Shown: positions 57,858-64,000 of the stretch, one piece after another
How positions within the stretch are numbered: the first letter of the stretch is position 1
How the letters are laid out: each line of letters starts with the position of its first letter
Assembly (NCBI GenBank): GCA_013146195.2
Contig: CM028377.1
Location: 33,733,632-33,797,631, forward strand
DNA length: 64,000 bases
DNA from: Codonopsis lanceolata
Lineage: Eukaryota; Streptophyta; Magnoliopsida; Asterales; Campanulaceae
Reading direction: 5' to 3'
The notes under the pieces: generated by a model
Told to the model about the DNA's origin: nothing
The model's input: only the letters and a program-made list of their open reading frames with translations
Database searches by the model: none
Made by a program: the position numbers and the translations under genes

Positions 57858-58263
57858 ACATGCGTGTCAACCCAACTAGGAAAATTACACAATGCTAATC
57901 ATTTGTCAAGATTATCTCACCAAAACATGAGAATGCATATAAAATACCCAGTTTCACAACAATGCAAAAAAAAATTTTTTACCAACCCTTCAAACCTAAA
58001 CATGTTCAGAAAGCCAAGCTTAAAAACTGCATCAAAACTTTTCATCAAAACCACCCAACTGCACAATTTACAACCTCCAAAATCCCCCACACTTAAACTA
58101 AACAGTGTCCTCACTGTATATACAACAAAAGATGTAAAACATGACAAAGTAGCAAAAATTATGAACGTAAGTGAAAGAGGGATATCGCCTTTTTGATTGA
58201 AAATTGATGTGGCCTCCTAATTGATTGGTGATTGCTTTCCTTTGCGGAACCCGCCGGCGTTTC
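56599..58263 (-). other. Non-coding internal 3' region of element D
   Basis: CCCCCACACTTGAACC (56604) and CCCCCACACTTAAAC (58084) are, on the element's strand, the GTGTGGGGG motif typical of the 3' part of Athila elements. A pyrimidine run (57262-57301) and a (TA)n run (57811-57851) are present. No pol sequence. Confidence 0.6.
57811..57851. repeat. (TA)n microsatellite
   Basis: About 40 bp of uninterrupted TA repeat inside element D. Confidence 0.95.
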
Positions 58264-58712
58264 CTACTCGCAAGAGGCTTCAAAGAAGCTGCCAAACGAA
58301 AAATTGGCAATGGTTCCACAATGGGTGAGGGGGGTAGTAGGCCGAGGAGGAACAGATGGACCGGCAGATGTAGAGGGCCTCACACGGCGGTAGCAGGTTG
58401 GAGGAGGGGCCGAAGCTTGAGAGGGCGAAGGAGGAGAGGGGGTGGATTGAGTACCTGAAGAGGCTGAAGGCTCAGGCGGCGGGACATAGGCGCTGTCGAA
58501 CTTGAAGAAGGAGTAGAAGGTTGAACAGATGTGGTGGAGCGAGAGAGGAATTGATGAAGAATCGTAAGAGGAAATCTCCACCCGCTTGGGGCAATCGCTT
58601 GAACGCCGTGGCTTGGCCGAGCACTTTGTTGCTTAGAGCCATGGCCGAATGAAGAAGCTTGGAAGGAGACGGGTTGGAGAAGAGATCGCCTTTTTAGAAT
58701 TAGAAACGGCAA
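58264..58712 (-). CDS. Proline/serine-rich frame in element D, function unknown
   Basis: Two overlapping frames read on the - strand. The upper one opens MPFLILKRRSLLQPVSFQ (58712), and the lower one, MEISSYDSSSIPLSLHH (58581), contains PPPEPSASSGTQSTPSPP and ends SFGSFFEASCE at 58264. They probably form one gene with a frameshift near 58560. The AGTGTGGGGG motif follows it about 170 bp later on the element strand. No family is recognised; an envelope-position extra ORF is possible by location only. Confidence 0.35.
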
Positions 58713-59301
58713 GTAACAATCCCAAATGAAATTAGGGATTTTTACCCCCTTTCTTAATTTTTACTGTTCACCCGCTTTCCCCCTAACTTTCAAAAATTAA
58801 CTGTTAGCCCCATTGCTGCCTTGCACTTCTCAAACTTCTGTATCTCTTCAAAAAATAAGGCCTGCTGCATCACACATCTAGTACAGAACAATTTTTTTCT
58901 TCCATTTCCAAAATCCAACACTTGTCGTAATGTAAACAAAACTAAAAACGTAATGAAAATAACAAGAAAACAAATTTAACCTAGAAAAACAGGAAATTAA
59001 AGCATTAAAATTGTTGGGTTGCCTCCCAATTAGCGCCGCTATTTAACGTCTGTAGCTAGACCCAATACCCACTATTCCTACAACTCGGTCAAATTATTAC
59101 CAATGATAACCGGCAATGGAGGAAGAATTTTTTCACTTGAAATCGGTAATGGAAAAGAAGGAAAATCAAACCTTGGTGTTACCTCCGGTGTGGAATAGAG
59201 TGCCATAATATTTTCATGCACCTCCTCATTGCTTTGGAAATGCACATCTTTCTCTCACAAACTTTTACAAGTCAAACTTTTTACAAGCACTAATTCCAAC
59301 T

Positions 59302-60144
59302 TCATTTTATTTGCACACGCTCCTTAAGAAACATAGAATGATGAGGCACTTCCCTTATGACATCCATGACAGGAATGTTAATCTCAACCTTACGGAAGGT
59401 CTCTAAGATTTCCTTCTCATCCTCTTCTTCCTTAGCGAATCTGCCCGGAAAAGGTGGGAGAATAACAATTTTCTCACTTTGTTTAATGAATTCTCCACCT
59501 TCATTACTTGGCGACCCCACATTTTGCACAACTTCTTCCTTGATGCAATCAACAAGCCCATTTTTCTGTTCAACTTGATTCGCTTCCAGCTTGCTCACAT
59601 ATATGACTAACGGAGAAATTTGATTTTTAAGAGCTTTAATGCTAGCCAGGGTCTCTAATCTTTTTTGCTGTTGAGTCTCTCTATCTTGCTGAACTGATTC
59701 AACTAGACTTTTGATTAGACCCTCCAATGATGTGCTGGAACTGGTAGTGAGTTGAACGGATGGAGGAGGTGAGAACGGATAATTCTGTTGCAGAAATATC
59801 GGTTGTCCTTCTTGATTTTCGCAACTGAAATTTGGTTGATCCCACCATCCTGGATTGTAGCTATTGGAATAAGGATCATGGTCATCATGAGTTTGTCCCA
59901 GAAATCCTCCCATTGCCATGGCGTGTTGCATATTATCTTGCCATGGAGGATAATAATTTGCAACATGTCTAGCAGCCAACGAATTTCTACAAACTTGAGC
60001 CCTTGATACCTGATTTACAAGAAACTTATCCACCAGAGAAGTCAATACATTCAATCTTTGATCAATAGAACTAGAATTTACCTCATTCCCTAATCGTGGA
60101 AAGTTATCGTGTCTACTTCCAAATTGTTGTGCATAGAAAGCCAT
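59302..60144 (-). CDS. Athila-like gag fragment of element D
   Basis: An open frame of 280 codons begins at 60144 (MAFYAQQFGSRHDNFPRLG) about 45 bases past the primer site. It includes YSNSYNPGWWDQPNFSCENQ and SLEGLIKSLVESVQQDRETQ. Later come the coiled-coil-like KRLETLASIKALKNQISPLV and PPFPGRFAKEEEDEKEILE, ending HSMFLKERVQIK. These are blocks from the C-terminal half of Athila gag proteins; the usual N-terminal capsid half is absent. Despite that the frame has no internal stop, which is unusual among the decayed genes here. Confidence 0.75.
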   Translation of the reverse strand: MAFYAQQFGSRHDNFPRLGNEVNSSSIDQRLNVLTSLVDKFLVNQVSRAQVCRNSLAARHVANYYPPWQDNMQHAMAMGGFLGQTHDDHDPYSNSYNPGWWDQPNFSCENQEGQPIFLQQNYPFSPPPSVQLTTSSSTSLEGLIKSLVESVQQDRETQQQKRLETLASIKALKNQISPLVIYVSKLEANQVEQKNGLVDCIKEEVVQNVGSPSNEGGEFIKQSEKIVILPPFPGRFAKEEEDEKEILETFRKVEINIPVMDVIREVPHHSMFLKERVQIK

Positions 60145-60187
60145 AACAAAATAAAATTCTTAAAAAGAAATAAATAGCAAAACCGCT

Positions 60188-60201
60188 CCAGAACGGCGCC
60201 A
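60188..60201 (-). other. Primer binding site of element D
   Basis: TGGCGCCGTTCTGG on the - strand, five bases inside the LTR end. TGGCGCCGTT is the usual Athila/Tat primer-site start. Confidence 0.8.
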
Positions 60202-60206
60202 AAATT

Positions 60207-61688
60207 TGACGGGTGTCAAACCGTCAAAAATAATTTTCCTTTTTCCCAAATACAAGTATAGGGTAGTAAGGTTCGTATCCACAGGGAACGTTGTATTTAT
60301 ATCCTTAAGAAATTTATATAGTAACCAAAACCGAGATTTTTGCTTAACTAACTAACTAAACTTGAATGAAGAAAAATAGGAATTTTTGTAAACTTAAAGA
60401 AAGCAACAATAAGTAAATTAAATTCAAAGCTGATGAAAGATCCAGTTAATGAACTGAAGCAATTCCCAAAATTAGCTATCGATCATTCGATTCCGACCCG
60501 ACTCAATTGATCGCAAATAAACCGGCTTATAGTTGTTGACAAACGCCTAACACCCAATTTCTCCTTACGATTCGATAATTAGGAGAAGCTCGCTAATTAT
60601 ACTCTAATCAAAAGACAACCCTCGAAACGCTCGAAAAATTTAATGTTTTGAAAGCTTTAAGATAAGAGAAACCCGGTTCTAGACAACGATATTAAAGTAA
60701 TATCATTTAACCTAGATTAATCATCCTCGCAACACGGACCGAATATGCTTGTGATGCCTAAACGGTGTGTCACTCGCTACTCCATTAGAACCCGAAGACA
60801 ATTACGGATCAACGGTTCTCAACTAGCAATGGATTAAAATGTCTAACCAAAATCTGGGCCCTAGAAATTAATTAAACATACTAATCCTAAGTTACAATTC
60901 CTTTGCAACAAGAAAAATAGAGAATGACTAAATACTTGCCCCAAATTGAGACTTTGAACAATACAACACACTAGGATCTCACAAGTAGCAATTTTCGAAA
61001 AATACTACGGGTTCATTAATCTGAATAGAAGTTTTTAGCCACAAAACATGACTAAAATTTACTTACAAATTGAAAAGAGAAACAACTTCACAGTTGATGA
61101 AAGGAAGAAATTAACTGTCCTATTGATCTGTAACCTAAGCTTGATGTATTACAGTGAGTGAGGGTGAGTGAGTGAAAGAGTGAGAGAGGGAGAGAGAGTG
61201 CGTGTGGTGTGTGGATCGCCTTTGAGAGATCTCGCCCCTTCCTTTATAGCTGACTCTCCTAACTGCTCCAGCCATTTCCCCCAAAAATAGAAGACACGAT
61301 CCCTTGTTCCTCATCCATAAACAAATCAGTTGATGACCAAGTCTTTTCCCAATGTTTACAATGTGTTTGGGAAAAGAAACTACTAAATAAAAGTTATATT
61401 TTTATTTACGAACGCCAAAAATGATCAATGTCCGAAATACCCTCCACTAATTCCTTCGCCTTGTAACAGGGGCGTACTGCTTTTTTCGCTCTGTATTTTC
61501 GGGTTAGCAAATGCCCATTCGGTACTTGACTTTTTCTCAAAATCTGCCTTTGCTTCTTCGTTTCTTCCATCCAACTTCCTTAAGACATGTGAACACCAAG
61601 GATACAAAATACCTTTGAAAGTACGACATTTTCCTTAAAATCATAGTGCAAAATCACATTAAATGTTGTACTTTATTTAAAGCTATCA
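60207..61688 (-). repeat. 5' LTR of element D (1482 bp, - strand element)
   Basis: On the + strand it runs TGACGGGTGTCAAACCG.. to ..AAAGCTATCA. It aligns end to end with 55109-56598. Confidence 0.85.
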
Positions 61689-62274
61689 CCGTTACATGTC
61701 GAACCCGGGCTTGCCCTATTGGCATGCCGTTAAGTGGTTGTTGCGATACCTAAAACATTCGATGAACTATGGATTGAGGTTTTTAAAATCTGAAAACGGT
61801 GTTAGGTTGGTAGGATATTGATTCAAACTATGCCAATGATAGAGACCATAGAAAATCGACCACGTCTTATGTGTTCACACTTTGCGGTTCTTTGCGTTAT
61901 GAAGTCCCAACCGCAATCCGTTGTGGGCCACAACCGAGGCCGAATACATAGCCATAACCTAGTGTATCAAGGAAGCCCTTTGGTTAAAAGGTTTGATTTC
62001 TGAAATCGGTTTTTTAAAAGACAAGGTGGTAGTATTTTCCGATAGTCAAAGTGGCATACAACTTTGCAAAAATCCTGTTTTTCACGATAGAACAAAACAC
62101 ATTGATGTGCGTTTTCATTTTATTCGTGATGTTGTTGCTAAGTGCATCATTTATTTGGATAAGATTGACACTAGTTTGAATCCTGCTGATATGAATACCA
62201 AGTGCCTTCATGTTTCAAATTTTTTGAATTGCCTAAAAATTTTGATGTTTGACACCGGTTATCCCGGTAATTAA
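61689..62274 (+). pseudogene. Ty1/copia RNase H end, truncated at 5'
   Basis: Frames give GLPYWHAVKWLLRYLKHSMN (61712-61771), then DSNYAND-like and STTSYVFTL-like residues across frameshifts. From 61993 an open frame reads VVVFSDSQSGIQLCKNPVFH, DRTKHIDVRFHFIRD and NPADMNTKCLHVSNF to a TAA at 62272. This is the copia RNase H with its catalytic DSQS block. Everything upstream in pol is missing; element D's LTR starts at the break. Confidence 0.88.
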
Positions 62275-62540
62275 GGTTGACCCGTTTTCGGTGATTTTCC
62301 TGGAAAATCCATGCTTGCTCTGTGTGAGCAATCATGGTAACTTAGCTTTTTCTGTTTGTGAATTAGCTTCGTTCCATTAAATTTTCTGCTCCTTTTGTGG
62401 TTGCTTAAAATTTTGTTTTCCCTGCTTTGGTCCTCCTTCGTGTTGGATCAAGTGCAGGGCTAAGGCGATGATGACACCTTTTCTGTTTAAATGTCCTTGA
62501 GTTCATTGGTTGGAACCGACACTTGCTCCAAGGTGGAGAT
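62275..62540 (+). other. Copia 3' untranslated region and polypurine tract
   Basis: Short spacer after the pol stop. AAGGTGGAGAT at 62530-62540 lies directly before the LTR start TGTTAGAAATTG, the standard copia arrangement. Confidence 0.75.
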
Positions 62541-63695
62541 TGTTAGAAATTGTAGGAGGCCCAAAGTTAGTGTGGCAGCCCATTTCTAATTGTTTACTCC
62601 CTAAGCCCAATCTAGCTGGCCCATCTCCTTGTGCAGCCTACCCGCCTCTTTGGTCCAGCCCTTTCTTGGCTAGCGGTTTAGCGGAGGGGTAGCCTGGTCT
62701 TTACACCTTCACTGTTGTTATCTCTGCATCTGCCGCCCTTATTCATTATGCTCCTACCTCGTCATTTGCAGAGAACAGAATCCAGAGAGTGGGAGAGAGG
62801 CAGACTGAGCGATTTTGTAGAGAATCTGTGAGGGAGCAGTTATAGAGAGAGAAAACCAAGAGAGAGATAGCGAGACATCAGTTGTTCGCCCCAGCCTTGT
62901 ATCCGATTTCATCGGTGACCTTCTTCCTTCTTCTTCGAGTGTCTTAGTGAGCTGTGAGGGAAGTGAGTGACGGTGGTTGTAGAGTCCTTTGTGAACTCTA
63001 TTTCCGTCTTGGGTGTGTCTGTGGCTGGGTTCTTCGGTTGGGCGAGTTCACAGAAGCTTCTTGTTTGTGAACCTCGTTTCTCTTCTCCTTCTCTGTTCTC
63101 TCGTGGTTTTGTGTTGCCGGATTGGGTCGAGCCTTTGTTGGTGGCTTTGACCTTGGCAGTGAGTGTTGGTTCCCAAGTCGAATTCCTTGGTGGATATTGG
63201 CCGTGAGAGGGTATCTGAGCCTGAAGAGATGCACAGCCGAGGTCCTTGACCTGTGACGGCGAGTCGTGCTCTGTACACGGCGGTTTGAGTGCACTCCTTC
63301 GGGGCTTTCACAACTTAACTTATAATCTGCTCAATAGTCTTTATAACTGTGTTGGTTATCAGTTTATTGTTTTAATACTTAGTGTATTAATATCTGTCTC
63401 TCAGTTATTCTACTCAGTTTCTACTCTGTTTATTGTTCAGTTGGTTGAAGCTTCACAAATATTTCTCCTCTGTTAGTTCATAACAGTGGTGGAGAAATAT
63501 TTGGACTGTGTTTCCAGAACATTAGTAATCTGTTTACTGTTTTTGTACCCCAAGTGATTAAAATGTTACCCCCATCCCAGGTTGTAATGTTATCCGCTTT
63601 AATTTTAATCTGGGTCTATTATTCTGGTTAACTCCGTTTCTTGTATTTGGAACAACTCCTAGCTATTGTTAGTGTATTGGTGCAATCACCCAACA
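62541..63695 (+). repeat. Copia 3' LTR (about 1155 bp)
   Basis: It starts TGTTAGAAATTGTAGGAGG after the polypurine tract and probably ends CACCCAACA at 63695. The right end is chosen by the TG..CA rule only, since the 5' LTR and left flank are missing. Confidence 0.7.
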
Positions 63696-64000
63696 GTTTT
63701 CACCTCATAATGTTCATACAAAAATTGTTCCCCTTTGTTTGTATATATTTATAAGTGAGCAATAAGTAAGAGATCATTTTGCAACATATATGAATCGTGT
63801 AATTAGAAGAGATCTCTCTTGCTTGCTCTACAAATTCTAAATGTTTTAAAGAGGCTGGGAGCAATGTAGCTAAGCCTACTAGGTTCATGTGTGAGTTCAT
63901 TGCTTGTCAAAAGATGATGATATAGGTTATTACAATCTCACTACTTCCAATGATCTCCATTGGTCTTTTAATATGAATTTCTTTGGAACCACTCCTTTTT
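63696..64000. other. Flanking sequence, no gene seen
   Basis: AT-rich, with no supported frame or repeat. Confidence 0.4.

Larger units (their letters stand above)
55109..61688 (-). mobile_element. Element D: non-autonomous Athila-like element
   Basis: On the - strand: 5' LTR (61688-60207), primer site TGGCGCCGTTCTGG (60201-60188), gag (60144-59302), a proline/serine-rich frame (58712-58264) and two AGTGTGGGGG motifs (about 58091 and 56610). The 3' LTR (56598-55109) completes it. No pol is found. The LTRs differ at many CAG/CTG/CGG positions. The flanking bases (ATAAC left, CCGTT right) do not form a target duplication. The left flank is the aspartic protease pseudogene, the right flank a copia pol. 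Confidence 0.82.

Noticed and set aside
62967..63311. Open frames in the copia 3' LTR
   Set aside because: They lie within the LTR, on both strands, without homology; chance frames.

Overview
This window is plant nuclear DNA, almost certainly from a eudicot, and is close to wall-to-wall transposable element. I recognise Ty3/gypsy elements of the Tekay/Del, Tat (Ogre/Retand-like) and Athila types, Ty1/copia solo LTRs, and Mutator- and hAT-type DNA elements. Only two host-gene fragments are recognisable, and both are broken. The species cannot be told from the sequence. Two runs of exactly 100 N (10524-10623 and 50749-50848) look like scaffolding gaps, so the window is three contigs whose order is an assembly inference.

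Contig 1 (1-10523): the 3' module of a Tat-type element with two antisense genes (DUF7745-like and plant-mobile-domain-like), cut at 3082 by a Tekay-lineage element with a 3.84 kb LTR. That element's internal region keeps decayed gag and integrase traces and reaches the gap. Contig 2 (10624-50748) opens with a decayed Tat-type pol (about 13.35-16.74 kb, + strand). It is followed by a second copy of the antisense module (17.16-21.18 kb, - strand) and an AT-rich repeat zone. Next come a copia solo LTR (21953-23215) and an Athila-like integrase on the - strand, split by a 3.07 kb solo LTR with a clean 4-bp target duplication. A gag-only Tekay-lineage element with two LTRs of about 4.15 kb occupies 28484-39684. 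It abuts a hyccin-family host pseudogene (39685-40566), which is followed by a 1.3 kb Mutator-like element, a 434-bp MITE, and an inverted pair of Tat-type LTR pieces (44.0-45.04 kb). The contig ends with a multi-exon Transposase_28-type ORF1 (45809-49708) carrying a copia solo LTR, then an unusual array of tandem hairpins (49.9-50.46 kb).

Contig 3 (50849-64000): probable reverse-oriented LTR sequence containing a hAT element that itself contains a Mutator-type MITE. It then holds a degenerate aspartic protease pseudogene (- strand), a non-autonomous Athila-like element on the - strand (55109-61688, two LTRs of about 1.49 kb, gag only), and the 3' end of a copia element (RNase H, polypurine tract and 3' LTR, 61689-63695).

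The genes do not form a cellular pathway; what connects them is nesting. The points of most interest are the Tat-type element with paired antisense genes that have their own TATA box, the hairpin array whose stems appear to covary between units, a palindrome shared by three LTR families upstream of the TATA box, and the gag-only large-LTR family. Repeat copies differ mainly at CAG/CTG/CGG sites. That may be a base-calling artefact at methylated CHG/CG cytosines, so some frameshifts called here may not be real.
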